Shown: positions 53,838 through 62,643, numbered from the stretch's first letter. The stretch is DNA of 64,000 nucleotides from JBJEFI01 sp051873875 (GCA_051873875.1 JBJEFI010000012.1:6553-70552); one strand, 5' to 3'. Translations and numbers: made by a program. Notes: generated by a model not told the origin, from the sequence alone.

Positions 53838-54350
53838 ATGAGTTTAGAACAATATACAGAAGAACAATTAAAAGAAATGTCTATGGTAGAACTAGCTCAT
53901 GAAATTTTAGAACAACGTAAGGAAGCTATTGCTTTTTCAGAGTTAGTAAAAGAAGTGAGAGCAATTTTAGAATTAACTGATGAACAATTAGCAGCAAGAT
54001 TATCTCAGTTTTATACAGATATGAATATCGATGGCCGTTTCCTTTGTATTAGTGAAGGACGTTGGGGATTAAAAGTTTGGTATCCATATGAACAAATTGA
54101 AGAAGAAATATTACCACAATCGAAACCAAAGAAAAAACGTGGTAAAAAAGTAGAAACAGAAGATGATTTCGATTCGTTTGAAGATGAAGAAGGCTTTGAT
54201 GATTTCGACTCATTTGAAGAAGAAGAGTTAGAAGAACTAGACGAAGAATTAGATGAAGAGTTAATTGAAGATGAGTTTGATTTAGAAGAAGAGCTAGACG
54301 AAGAATTAGAAGAAGAAGAGTTAGAATTAGAAGAGTTAGACGAAGAGTAA
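53838..54350 (+). CDS. rpoE: RNA polymerase delta subunit
   Basis: The 170-residue protein has a folded N-terminal HARE-type domain (about 1-90; MSLEQYTEEQLKEMSMVELAHEILEQRKEAIAF) and a lysine patch (SKPKKKRGKK). A long acidic tail of almost only Glu, Asp and Leu follows (about 105-170). The subunit binds RNA polymerase and helps release nucleic acids and recycle the enzyme. ATG 53838 follows AAAGGAGAG. The acdA...rpoE-pyrG order matches B. subtilis, with icmF inserted between. Confidence 0.96.
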   Translation: MSLEQYTEEQLKEMSMVELAHEILEQRKEAIAFSELVKEVRAILELTDEQLAARLSQFYTDMNIDGRFLCISEGRWGLKVWYPYEQIEEEILPQSKPKKKRGKKVETEDDFDSFEDEEGFDDFDSFEEEELEELDEELDEELIEDEFDLEEELDEELEEEELELEELDEE

Positions 54351-54407
54351 TTAATAGATTCTTTTTTAGCGAAATAATAAAAAATACCTTAGCATGTTTT
54401 TCTTTCC

Positions 54408-54514
54408 TTGACTTTTAAAAGGAATAGAAGTACAATCGTGCTTGGGCTCCATTAAAGAGTTTTTTATCCAAAAGATATTCAAGCCGCTCCCTAAACAGGG
54501 GGTGGCTTTTTTTA
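54408..54514 (+). promoter_or_regulatory. pyrG promoter, GGGCTCC start region and leader terminator
   Basis: Promoter TTGACT (54408-54413), 17 bp, TACAAT (54431-54436). Transcription should start at the GGGCTCC beginning at 54444. The leader terminator is AAGCCGCTCCC (54481-54491) pairing with GGGGGTGGCTT (54498-54508), then Ts. In B. subtilis pyrG, low CTP causes repeated G addition at a GGGC start, and the poly-G end pairs with the C/U-rich arm, preventing termination. All required elements are visible here. Confidence 0.88.
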
Positions 54515-54660
54515 TTTTATATCGCGCTATAAAGGGTTAATTTAATATTTTATCTCGTTTGTTCATGGATGAATTTGCCTCGATTTCCTAAAGGAAAGGG
54601 AGATAAACTATGGATGAATGAAGAGTAGAACAAGATGTGATAATGGAAGGAGATAAGAAT

Positions 54661-56265
54661 ATGACAACGAAGTATATTTTTGTAACAGGTGGTGTAGTTT
54701 CTTCATTAGGAAAAGGGATTACAGCAGCATCATTAGGAAGATTATTAAAGAACAGAGGGCTAAATGTAACAATTCAAAAATTTGACCCATATATTAACGT
54801 AGACCCAGGGACAATGAGCCCATACCAACATGGTGAAGTTTTCGTAACTGGTGATGGTGCAGAAACAGACTTAGACTTAGGTCACTATGAGCGTTTTATC
54901 GACATTAACTTATCTAAATATAGCAACGTAACGACAGGGAAAATTTACTCAACAGTTATCCAAAAAGAGCGTCGTGGAGATTATTTAGGTGGTACAGTAC
55001 AGGTTATCCCACACATCACAAACGAAATTAAAGATCGTGCCTTCCGTGCAGGTCGTGAAACAAACGCGGATGTTGTTATTACGGAGATTGGTGGAACAGT
55101 TGGGGATATCGAATCATTACCGTTCTTAGAAGCAATTCGTCAAATGCGTAAAGATGCAGGGAAAGACAATGTGATGTATATCCACTGTACATTAATTCCT
55201 TACATTAAAGCAGCTGGTGAAATGAAAACAAAACCAACACAACATAGCGTAAAAGAATTACGTAGTTTAGGTATTCAGCCAAACATTATCGTTGTTCGTA
55301 CAGAACAAGAAGTTTCTCAAGAGATGAAAGACAAGTTAGCGTTATTCTGTGACATTGATCCAAAAGCAGTTATCGAAGCACGTGATGCGGAGTCTTTATA
55401 TGAAGTACCATTAATGCTTCAAGCACAAGGAATGGACCAAATTGTTTGTGATTACTTAAAAATTAATGCAAAACCAGCAGAGATGGAAGAATGGAAAGCA
55501 TTGGTTCAAAAAGTAAAACACTTATCAAAATCTGTTCGTATTGCTCTTGTCGGAAAATATGTTGAATTACAAGATGCATATATCTCTGTTGTTGAATCAT
55601 TGCGTCATGCGGGTTATGCATATGATGCAGATGTTCAAATTGATTGGATTAATGCAGAGCATGTAAACGAAGAAAACGTAAAAGCATTATTAAAAGATGT
55701 AGACGGTATTTTAGTACCAGGTGGATTCGGTGACCGTGGTACAGAAGGTAAAATTTTAGCGACACAATATGCTCGTGATAACAACGTGCCATTCTTAGGT
55801 ATTTGTTTAGGAATGCAATTAGCTGCGGTAGAGTTCGCGCGTAACGTAGTAGGATTAAAAGGTGCTCATTCAGCAGAATTAGATCCATCTACACCATACC
55901 CAGTAATCGATTTATTACCAGAACAAAAAGACGTAGAAGATTTAGGTGGAACATTACGTTTAGGCTTATATCCATGTAAATTAGAAGAAGGTACAAAAGC
56001 ATACGAAGCATATGGAGATGAAGTAATTTATGAGCGTCATCGTCATCGCTATGAGTTCAATAATCAATTCCGTCCACAAATGGAAAAAGCAGGATTTGTT
56101 TTCTCTGGTACAAGCCCAGATGGACGCTTAGTTGAAATTATTGAATTAAAAAATCATCCATGGTTCGTGGCGGCACAATTCCATCCAGAATTTACATCAC
56201 GCCCAACACGTCCACAACCATTATTTAGAGAATTTGTTCACCATGCATTAATTGGTAAAGAATAA
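54661..56265 (+). CDS. pyrG: CTP synthase
   Basis: The 534-residue enzyme makes CTP from UTP, ATP and glutamine. The N-terminal synthetase domain contains GGVVSSLGKGI and the DPYINVDPGTM loop. The C-terminal glutamine amidotransferase domain has the nucleophile in GICLGMQLA (about residue 380) and the histidine-glutamate pair in QFHPEF. ATG 54661 follows AAGGAGATAAG. It is regulated by the CTP-sensing leader described at 54408-54514. It ends at a strong terminator shared with ywjG. Confidence 0.98.
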   Translation: MTTKYIFVTGGVVSSLGKGITAASLGRLLKNRGLNVTIQKFDPYINVDPGTMSPYQHGEVFVTGDGAETDLDLGHYERFIDINLSKYSNVTTGKIYSTVIQKERRGDYLGGTVQVIPHITNEIKDRAFRAGRETNADVVITEIGGTVGDIESLPFLEAIRQMRKDAGKDNVMYIHCTLIPYIKAAGEMKTKPTQHSVKELRSLGIQPNIIVVRTEQEVSQEMKDKLALFCDIDPKAVIEARDAESLYEVPLMLQAQGMDQIVCDYLKINAKPAEMEEWKALVQKVKHLSKSVRIALVGKYVELQDAYISVVESLRHAGYAYDADVQIDWINAEHVNEENVKALLKDVDGILVPGGFGDRGTEGKILATQYARDNNVPFLGICLGMQLAAVEFARNVVGLKGAHSAELDPSTPYPVIDLLPEQKDVEDLGGTLRLGLYPCKLEEGTKAYEAYGDEVIYERHRHRYEFNNQFRPQMEKAGFVFSGTSPDGRLVEIIELKNHPWFVAAQFHPEFTSRPTRPQPLFREFVHHALIGKE

Positions 56266-56277
56266 ATCTTTTTATAG

Positions 56278-56308
56278 AAAAAACCCCACAAATTTGTGGG
56301 GTTTTTGT
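56278..56308. terminator. Terminator between pyrG and ywjG
   Basis: AAAAACCCCACAAA pairs with TTTGTGGGGTTTTT, a nearly perfect palindrome usable in both directions. Confidence 0.95.
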
Positions 56309-56322
56309 TTACGACTTTTTAA

Positions 56323-56838
56323 TTAATATTCTTCCATGATTTCATTTACGATAAATTGCAAACCTTGTAGTACAAAGGAAGTTGCTAACACAGTTGGTTT
56401 GCCAATTCGCTCGCCTTCTTCTGTTGGAACAAGCCCTCTAGTGGCTTTCGTATCAATATGAACATCAACGATTTGTTCAAGTGATTGTTCACCTTGAATA
56501 ATAGCTGAAATACCGATTGTTAATATTCCTTTTTCTTCAAGCTTTTTTGCTAAAGCTAAAGCCTCTTCATTTGTAGAAGTTGGTGATAAAAGTAATACAC
56601 GATCGGCACTTGTTACGTCTTCAATATTTGTAAATGAACAGGATTGAGGGATAGCACCTTCACCACTTGTTACTTGAGCAATTAAGCCATTTACTTCTTC
56701 GAAGCCAATAACGTATGTTTTTCCTTCACCAATACAAGCTTGGGCAATTAGTCGAGCCCCTTCTTCTAAATTTAATTCTTCTTGCTGCTGAATACGAGAG
56801 AAGATGCCACTTAATTGAGTAGTAAAAATTTTAAGCAT
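56323..56838 (-). CDS. ywjG: DUF2529 protein YwjG
   Basis: The 171-residue protein has a SIS-like alternating alpha/beta pattern (YVIGFEEVNGL; RVLLLSPTSTNEEALALAKKL; ILTIGISA). Its function is not established; relatives are annotated DUF2529. The start MLKIFTTQLSG follows AAGGA; an upstream in-frame ATG at 56868 lacks a site. It lies on the opposite strand between pyrG and spo0F, as in B. subtilis. Confidence 0.88.
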   Translation of the reverse strand: MLKIFTTQLSGIFSRIQQQEELNLEEGARLIAQACIGEGKTYVIGFEEVNGLIAQVTSGEGAIPQSCSFTNIEDVTSADRVLLLSPTSTNEEALALAKKLEEKGILTIGISAIIQGEQSLEQIVDVHIDTKATRGLVPTEEGERIGKPTVLATSFVLQGLQFIVNEIMEEY

Positions 56839-56950
56839 ATATATGTTCCTTCTTTCTTTGTCATCCATGTCTTATTTCTTTAAAACTATAGCATATAGAA
56901 AGATAATTTGTAAAAATGATTGTAAATCACAAATTTACATAAAGGATAAA

Positions 56951-56977
56951 AAAGGAATTGAAGGGAACAAGTCGAAT
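56951..56977 (+). promoter_or_regulatory. SigH promoter of spo0F with overlapping 0A-like box
   Basis: AAAGGAATT (56951-56959), 11 bp, GTCGAAT (56971-56977) fit the SigH consensus RnAGGAwWW-N11/12-RnnGAAT fully. AGTCGAA (56970-56976) matches six of seven bases of a Spo0A box (TGTCGAA). Both fit known spo0F control at the start of sporulation. Confidence 0.8.
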
Positions 56978-57024
56978 TCTTTTAAGTGAAGAATTGTTAA
57001 TGAAGGCTAGGGGAGGAGTGCGAA

Positions 57025-57399
57025 TTGAAAGGAAAGATTCTAGTTGTAGATGACCAATTTGGTATACGTCTTCTTTTAAGTGAAGTTTTTAAAAAAGAAG
57101 GATATACAGTGTTTCAAGCTGCAAATGGATTTCAGGCACTTGAAATCGTAAAGCAAGACCATCCTGCACTTGTTTTATTAGATATGAAAATCCCTGGTAT
57201 GAATGGAATTGAAATTTTAAAAGGGATAAAGGAAATAAATAAGCAGATAAAAGTGATTTTAATGACTGCTTATAGTGAATTAGAGATGCTTAATGAGGCA
57301 AAGGAAAATGGTGCAATTCATTACTTTGCCAAGCCTTTTGACATTAATGAGGTAAGAAGGGCAGTAAATAAGGAAATGATACATATAAATATTGTTTAA
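57025..57399 (+). CDS. spo0F: Sporulation phosphorelay response regulator Spo0F
   Basis: This 124-residue single receiver domain has no output domain. The acidic pocket is Asp9 and Asp10, the phosphorylated aspartate is Asp53 (LLDMKIPG), and the switch residues are Thr81 and Lys103. It takes phosphate from the sporulation kinases and passes it to Spo0B. TTG 57025 is the start, with GGGGAGGAG upstream. fbaA, which follows spo0F in B. subtilis, is absent; a terminator and transaldolase come next. Confidence 0.96.
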   Translation: MKGKILVVDDQFGIRLLLSEVFKKEGYTVFQAANGFQALEIVKQDHPALVLLDMKIPGMNGIEILKGIKEINKQIKVILMTAYSELEMLNEAKENGAIHYFAKPFDINEVRRAVNKEMIHINIV

Positions 57400-57478
57400 T
57401 GCGTTCGTTGAAGCAAAGGCGGCTTTCAATGTCGTACAATTTAAAATAATATGATATAGTAAAACTATAATGACCATG

Positions 57479-57510
57479 CCGTCTAAATATATTAGACGGT
57501 TTCTGTTTTC
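57479..57510 (+). terminator. Terminator of spo0F
   Basis: CCGTCTAA pairs with TTAGACGG (5-base loop), followed by TTTCTGTTTT. Confidence 0.85.
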
Positions 57511-57558
57511 ACATAGCAGTTGATTAAAAGGGGAATAATAACTGTATTACCAATTTTG

Positions 57559-57572
57559 TGAAAGCGTAAACA
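57559..57572 (+). promoter_or_regulatory. Candidate cre site upstream of tal
   Basis: TGAAAGCGTAAACA matches 13 of 14 cre positions and ends 17 bp before the transaldolase start codon. Confidence 0.5.
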
Positions 57573-57589
57573 TTTAAAGGGGTGAGAGT

Positions 57590-58240
57590 ATGCGTTTTTT
57601 CGTTGATACTGCAAATGTAGAGGAAATAAAAAAAGTGTACGACATGGGAATATTAGCAGGAGTAACGACAAATCCAAGCTTAGTAGCAAAGGAAGGTGTC
57701 GATTTTCACGAGCGATTACGAGAAATTACAGCAATCGTAAAAGAACAATCAGTTAGTGCAGAGGTTATTTCTTTAGAGTATGAAGGAATGATTGAAGAAG
57801 GAAAAGTGTTAGCAGCAATTGCACCTAATATTACAATTAAAGTGCCAATGACAAAAGAAGGATTAAAAGCTGTTAAAACATTTTCAAGTATGGGAGTTAC
57901 AACAAATGTAACGTTAGTTTTTACGGCAAATCAAGCCTTATTAGCGGCTCGCGCTGGTGCAACATATGTGTCACCTTTTTTAGGGAGATTGGATGATATT
58001 GGCCATGATGGATTAGCGTTAATTGAACAAATTGCTACAATCTTCCGCATTCATAATCTACCAACTCAAATTATTGCAGCTTCTATTCGCCACCCTCAAC
58101 ATGTAACAGAAGCAGCATTAAGAGGTGCTCATATTGCAACAATTCCATACAAAGTAATTAATCAATTGTTATTCCATCCACTAACTGATAAAGGAATCGA
58201 GTTATTTTTAAGCGATTGGGAAAAATCGCAACAAAAATAA
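57590..58240 (+). CDS. tal: Transaldolase (small TalB/MipB-like type)
   Basis: The 216-residue TIM-barrel enzyme of the pentose phosphate pathway forms a Schiff base through Lys84 in TIKVPMT. Typical segments are FFVDTANVEEI at the start, GVTTNPSLVAKEG, GVTTNVTLVFTANQALLAARAGATYVSPF and QIIAASIRHPQHV. It is the orthologue of B. subtilis YwjH and in the same order before murAB. The start is ATG with GGGGTGAG upstream. Confidence 0.95.
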   Translation: MRFFVDTANVEEIKKVYDMGILAGVTTNPSLVAKEGVDFHERLREITAIVKEQSVSAEVISLEYEGMIEEGKVLAAIAPNITIKVPMTKEGLKAVKTFSSMGVTTNVTLVFTANQALLAARAGATYVSPFLGRLDDIGHDGLALIEQIATIFRIHNLPTQIIAASIRHPQHVTEAALRGAHIATIPYKVINQLLFHPLTDKGIELFLSDWEKSQQK

Positions 58241-58362
58241 TGTTTTATTATGTGAAAGAAACGAATTTTCATACATAAAAAGAGAAAATTTGTTAAAAAT
58301 AAATAATAAGCATGAGTGTCTCAAAAACTCATAATGTGCTTTTTGCAAGAAGGGAGACAAGT

Positions 58363-59646
58363 ATGGAAAAATTAATTATCGAGGGTGGAAGACATCTAAA
58401 TGGTTCCGTACGAATTAGTGGTGCTAAAAATAGTGCAGTAGCGCTTATTCCTGCAACAATTCTTGCTAACTCTCCAGTAACAATTGGAGGGATTCCATCT
58501 ATTTCAGATGTACAAATACTAGGCGAATTGCTTGAAGAAATAGGCGGGTCGGTTTCATTTAAAGATTCCGAAATGATAATTGATCCATCTAAAATGGTTG
58601 CAATGCCATTGCCAAATGGAAGAGTAAAAAAACTTCGTGCTTCTTATTATTTAATGGGCGCAATGCTTGGACGGTTTAAAAAAGCTGTTATTGGATTGCC
58701 AGGAGGTTGTTACTTAGGTTCTAGACCAATCGATCAGCATATAAAAGGGTTTGAAGCATTAGGAGCACAAGTAACAAATGAACAAGGTGCTATTTATTTA
58801 CGTGCAGATGAATTAAAGGGCGCACGAATTTATTTGGACGTGGTAAGTGTTGGAGCAACAATTAATATTATGTTAGCAGCTGTTTTGGCTAAAGGAAGAA
58901 CCATCATTGAAAATGCAGCAAAAGAACCAGAAATTATTGATGTGGCAACGTTATTATCGAGCATGGGTGCGCGTATTAAAGGTGCGGGAACAGATGTCAT
59001 TCGCATTGATGGGGTCGAGGAATTAACAGGTTGTTATCATTCTATTATTCCGGATCGAATCGAAGCAGGAACGTATTTAATTCTTGGAGCAGCAGCGAGT
59101 GAAAAACTTGTCGTTGATAATATTATTCCACAACATTTAGAATCTTTATTAGCCAAGTTGAGAGAAATGGGGGTAAGACTAGAAGAAGGGGATGACCATG
59201 TAACTGTTTATGGCACAGACCAGTTAAAAATGGTTGATGTTAAAACACTTGTATATCCAGGTTTTCCAACGGATCTTCAACAACCATTTACAGTCTTAAT
59301 GTCAAAAGCATCAGGAACAGGGATGATAACAGATACTATTTATGGTGCACGTTTTAAACATGTAGATGAACTTCGTCGTATGAATGCGAGTATGAAGGTA
59401 GAGGGGCGAGCTGCTGTTATTACGGGCCCAACTATATTACAAGGAACAAAAGTAAAAGCCTCCGATTTACGTGCAGGAGCGGCTCTTGTTATTGCTGGTT
59501 TAATTTCAAAGGGAATAACAGAAGTAACAGGATTGGAACATATTGATAGAGGTTATGAAGATTTAGAAAGTAAATTACGGGAACTAGGGGCCAATGTTTG
59601 GCGAGAAAAACTAACTGAAAAAGAATTAGAACAATTAAAAAATTAG
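58363..59646 (+). CDS. murAB: UDP-N-acetylglucosamine 1-carboxyvinyltransferase, second type
   Basis: The 427-residue enzyme catalyses the first committed step of peptidoglycan synthesis. Lys22-Asn23 (GAKNSA) bind substrate, and Cys116 in GLPGGCYLGSRP is the fosfomycin-reactive residue. It has two inside-out alpha/beta domains, as expected for EPSP-synthase-like enzymes. Position between tal and glpX identifies it as MurAB (MurZ), with MurAA expected elsewhere. ATG 58363 follows GGGAGAC; a longer reading to 58312 lacks a site. Confidence 0.95.
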   Translation: MEKLIIEGGRHLNGSVRISGAKNSAVALIPATILANSPVTIGGIPSISDVQILGELLEEIGGSVSFKDSEMIIDPSKMVAMPLPNGRVKKLRASYYLMGAMLGRFKKAVIGLPGGCYLGSRPIDQHIKGFEALGAQVTNEQGAIYLRADELKGARIYLDVVSVGATINIMLAAVLAKGRTIIENAAKEPEIIDVATLLSSMGARIKGAGTDVIRIDGVEELTGCYHSIIPDRIEAGTYLILGAAASEKLVVDNIIPQHLESLLAKLREMGVRLEEGDDHVTVYGTDQLKMVDVKTLVYPGFPTDLQQPFTVLMSKASGTGMITDTIYGARFKHVDELRRMNASMKVEGRAAVITGPTILQGTKVKASDLRAGAALVIAGLISKGITEVTGLEHIDRGYEDLESKLRELGANVWREKLTEKELEQLKN

Positions 59647-59721
59647 TAGCATCTAGGGGATAAAATACGTTATAAGTATTTACTATTTTTTAATTCTAAA
59701 AGGGAATGGGAGAAGATTAGC

Positions 59722-60684
59722 ATGGAAAGAAGCTTATCGATGGAATTAGTACGTGTAACAGAGGCGGCGGCATTAGCATCAGCAAGATGGATGGGAAGAG
59801 GGAAAAAACACGAAGCAGATGACGCAGCAACAACGGCAATGAGAGATGTATTTGATACAGTTCCAATGAAAGGCACAGTTGTAATTGGAGAAGGGGAAAT
59901 GGATGAAGCACCGATGTTGTATATTGGTGAAAAATTAGGTACAGGATATGGACCACGGGTGGATGTAGCAGTTGATCCACTAGAAGGCACATCTATAGTA
60001 TCGACTGGGGGATGGAATGCATTAGCTGTATTGGCAGTAGCTGATCATGGTAATTTATTACATGCTCCAGATATGTATATGGATAAAATTGCAGTCGGTA
60101 GAGAAGCTGTAGGGCAAGTTGACATAAATGCACCAATCATTGATAATTTAAAAGCAGTGGCAAAAGCAAAAAATAAAGATATTGAGGACTTGGTAGCAAC
60201 TGTTTTAAATCGCCCTCGTCATGAAAAAATTATTGAAGAAATTCGCCAAGCTGGTGCGCGTATTAAATTAATTAATGATGGCGATGTTGCCGGAGCAATT
60301 AATACAGCTTTTGATCATACAGGGGTAGATATTTTATTTGGTTCTGGTGGTGCTCCAGAAGGGGTATTAGCAGCCGTTGCATTAAAATGTCTTGGTGGTG
60401 AAATTCAAGGGAAGTTATTACCACAAAATGACTTGGAATATACTCGTTGCGTAAAAATGGGCGTAGATGTTAATCGTATTTTACGAATGGAAGATTTAGT
60501 AAGAGGTGACGATGCCATTTTTGCGGCAACAGGTGTTACAGATGGGGAATTATTACGTGGTGTTCAATTTAAAGGTCAGAGTGGTACAACGCACTCTCTT
60601 GTTATGCGAGCAAAATCAGGCACAGTTCGATTTATTGAAGGTAAACATAGTTTACAAAAGAAACCTAATTTAGTTATTAAGTAA
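59722..60684 (+). CDS. glpX: Fructose-1,6-bisphosphatase class II (GlpX)
   Basis: The 320-residue GlpX-family phosphatase works in gluconeogenesis. Metal and substrate segments are VVIGEGEMDEAPML (about 53-66), VDPLEGTSIVS (about 88-98) and GSGGAPEGVLAAVALKCLGG. In B. subtilis the equivalent YwjI acts as a class II bisphosphatase next to the class III Fbp. GGGAG lies upstream of the ATG. It is followed by a hairpin and then the long rho leader. Confidence 0.95.
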   Translation: MERSLSMELVRVTEAAALASARWMGRGKKHEADDAATTAMRDVFDTVPMKGTVVIGEGEMDEAPMLYIGEKLGTGYGPRVDVAVDPLEGTSIVSTGGWNALAVLAVADHGNLLHAPDMYMDKIAVGREAVGQVDINAPIIDNLKAVAKAKNKDIEDLVATVLNRPRHEKIIEEIRQAGARIKLINDGDVAGAINTAFDHTGVDILFGSGGAPEGVLAAVALKCLGGEIQGKLLPQNDLEYTRCVKMGVDVNRILRMEDLVRGDDAIFAATGVTDGELLRGVQFKGQSGTTHSLVMRAKSGTVRFIEGKHSLQKKPNLVIK

Positions 60685-60747
60685 TAATGAAGGTTGTTCG
60701 ATAGATGTAATCTTTTATGAAAAAAGAATAAAAAATAGCTAAAAAAA

Positions 60748-60788
60748 TGCAACTAATGTTATCTTTAGGTAATGTTAGTTGCATTTAT
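60748..60788 (+). terminator. Probable terminator after glpX
   Basis: ATGCAACTAA pairs with TTAGTTGCAT across an 18-base loop. The T-tract is short, so efficiency may be moderate. Confidence 0.6.
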
Positions 60789-60998
60789 GGATATAAATGA
60801 AGGTACAAAGCTTTTTTATTCTTTTTAAACTACATCTTAGTGTTAGGTCAGAAAAGCGTTCCGATTACTCCTTTTATAAGCTTACGTATGTAATCACCTA
60901 CCGTATAACTGTTCCTTCTCTTAAAATGAAAAACCCCTCTAAATAAGATCCATATTTAATTATTGAAAAAGAAAGGATGTGAATAAGGAGAATTTCAT

Positions 60999-61034
60999 TT
61001 GATTTTCTCTATTTCATATGAGTTTAACAATTAG
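60999..61034 (+). CDS. Possible 11-residue upstream frame overlapping rho start
   Basis: AAGGAG at 60985-60990 is 8 bases before a TTG (60999) that opens MIFSISYEFNN and stops at 61032-61034, overlapping the first codons of rho in another frame. The rho ATG itself has no ribosome-binding site, and an in-frame stop lies just upstream of it. This suggests that rho translation is coupled to this frame. Translation is not proven. Confidence 0.4.
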   Translation: MIFSISYEFNN

Positions 61035-62289
61035 TGCATTGGAAGAAATGAAGTTAAAAGATTTGTATGAACATGCAAAACAATTACGTATTTCTTATTA
61101 TAGTAAATTGAGTAAGAAAGAATTAATTTTTGCCATTTTAAAGGCTCAAGCAGAAAAAGACGGTCTTTTCTTTATGGAAGGTGTCCTTGAAATTATTCAA
61201 TCAGAAGGATTCGGATTCTTACGTCCAATTAATTATTCACCAAGTTCAGAAGATATTTATATTTCCGCTTCTCAAATTCGTCGTTTTGATTTACGTAATG
61301 GGGATAAAGTATCAGGAAAGGTACGTCCACCAAAGGAAAATGAACGTTACTTTGGATTGTTGCAAGTAGAAGCGGTAAATGGCGAGAACCCTGAGACAGC
61401 AAGAGAGCGTGTCCACTTTCCTGGTTTAACGCCAATTTATCCAGATGTACAAATTAAATTAGAAACAGAACGCAAGAAGCTATCGTCTCGTATTATTGAT
61501 ATTGTTGCTCCGATTGGTTTTGGACAACGTGGTTTAATTGTTGCTCCTCCAAAGGCTGGGAAAACAATTTTATTAAAAGAAATTGCCAATAGTATTACAC
61601 AAAATCATCCAGATGTAGAATTGATTGTCTTGCTCATTGATGAACGTCCAGAAGAAGTAACGGATATTGAACGTTCTGTTCAGGGAGACGTTGTAAGTTC
61701 GACGTTTGATGAATTACCAGAAAATCATATTAAAGTAGCTGAATTAGTGTTAGAACGTGCAATGCGTCTTGTCGAACATAAAAAGAATGTTGTTATTTTA
61801 ATGGATAGTATTACACGTCTTGCTCGTGCTTATAACTTAGTTATTCCACCTAGTGGTCGTACACTATCAGGAGGGATTGACCCTGCTGCTTTCCATCGTC
61901 CAAAACGTTTCTTTGGTGCAGCCCGTAATATCGAGGATGGTGGAAGTTTAACAATTTTAGCGACTGCTTTAGTTGAAACTGGTTCTCGTATGGATGATGT
62001 TATCTATGAAGAATTTAAAGGAACAGGAAATATGGAACTACACCTAGATCGTTCATTGGCGGAGCGTCGTATTTTCCCTGCTATTGATATTCGTCGTTCT
62101 GGTACACGCAAAGAAGAACTATTAGTTCCGAAAGAACAATTAGATAAATTATGGTCGATTCGTAAATCAATGTCTGATACACCAGATTTTACGGAGAAAT
62201 TCTTACAATTGCTGCGTAATACAAAAACAAACGAAGAATTTTTCCAAATTATTTCTTTAGACAAACGACCTGTTTCAAATGTAAAATAG
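61018..62289 (+). CDS. rho: Transcription termination factor Rho
   Basis: The 423-residue hexameric RNA helicase has an N-terminal helix bundle (MKLKDLYEHAKQLRISYYSKLSKKEL), a cold-shock-like RNA-binding domain (FGFLRPINYSPSSEDIYISASQIRRFDLRNGD), Walker A APPKAGKT (176-183) and Walker B VVILMD. The bicyclomycin and secondary RNA-binding regions look intact. The start is ATG 61018 by comparison with B. subtilis Rho, although the only good ribosome-binding site is 28 bases upstream. The 333-bp leader before it may carry the autoregulatory site known for rho. Confidence 0.96.
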   Translation: MSLTISALEEMKLKDLYEHAKQLRISYYSKLSKKELIFAILKAQAEKDGLFFMEGVLEIIQSEGFGFLRPINYSPSSEDIYISASQIRRFDLRNGDKVSGKVRPPKENERYFGLLQVEAVNGENPETARERVHFPGLTPIYPDVQIKLETERKKLSSRIIDIVAPIGFGQRGLIVAPPKAGKTILLKEIANSITQNHPDVELIVLLIDERPEEVTDIERSVQGDVVSSTFDELPENHIKVAELVLERAMRLVEHKKNVVILMDSITRLARAYNLVIPPSGRTLSGGIDPAAFHRPKRFFGAARNIEDGGSLTILATALVETGSRMDDVIYEEFKGTGNMELHLDRSLAERRIFPAIDIRRSGTRKEELLVPKEQLDKLWSIRKSMSDTPDFTEKFLQLLRNTKTNEEFFQIISLDKRPVSNVK

Positions 62290-62428
62290 GGGTTGTTCGT
62301 AGAAATAAACGTAGTTGCAAAGTAGTGACGAACTTGATATAATTTCATCATGTGTGTTATTCATTATGCAACATACGTATAGATAACTCTGTTTCGAAAA
62401 TGATTCAGGGCGGAAGGAGATGAAAAGA

Positions 62429-62629
62429 ATGAAAGCAGGAATTCATCCAAATTACAAAACAGTTAAGGTAACATGTGCATGCGGTAACGAATTCGAAACT
62501 GGTTCAGTTAAAAACGAAATTCGTGTAGAGGTATGTAACGAATGTCATCCATTCTACACTGGACGTCAGAAATTCGCAGCAGCAGATGGCCGCGTAGATA
62601 AATTCAACAAAAAATACGGTCTTAAATAA
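62429..62629 (+). CDS. rpmE: Ribosomal protein bL31
   Basis: The 66-residue large-subunit protein is of the zinc-containing type, with cysteines in CACGNEF and CNECHPF, and matches B. subtilis RpmE almost end to end (HPFYTGRQKF...FNKKYGLK). ATG 62429 follows GAAGGAGATG; an ATG nine bases earlier is within that site. The C+ form serves as a zinc reserve and is replaced by a C- paralogue (YtiA) under zinc limitation. A strong terminator follows. Confidence 0.98.
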   Translation: MKAGIHPNYKTVKVTCACGNEFETGSVKNEIRVEVCNECHPFYTGRQKFAAADGRVDKFNKKYGLK

Positions 62630-62643
62630 GTTTAAGACTGAGG

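Noticed and set aside
55649..55888. Antisense 79-codon frame inside pyrG
   Set aside because: Low-complexity Leu/Arg/His composition is typical of reverse reading of a low-GC gene; no start signal.
60685..61017. A gene in the 333-bp stretch before rho
   Set aside because: No frame with a start signal other than the 11-codon one; the composition and position fit an untranslated leader.
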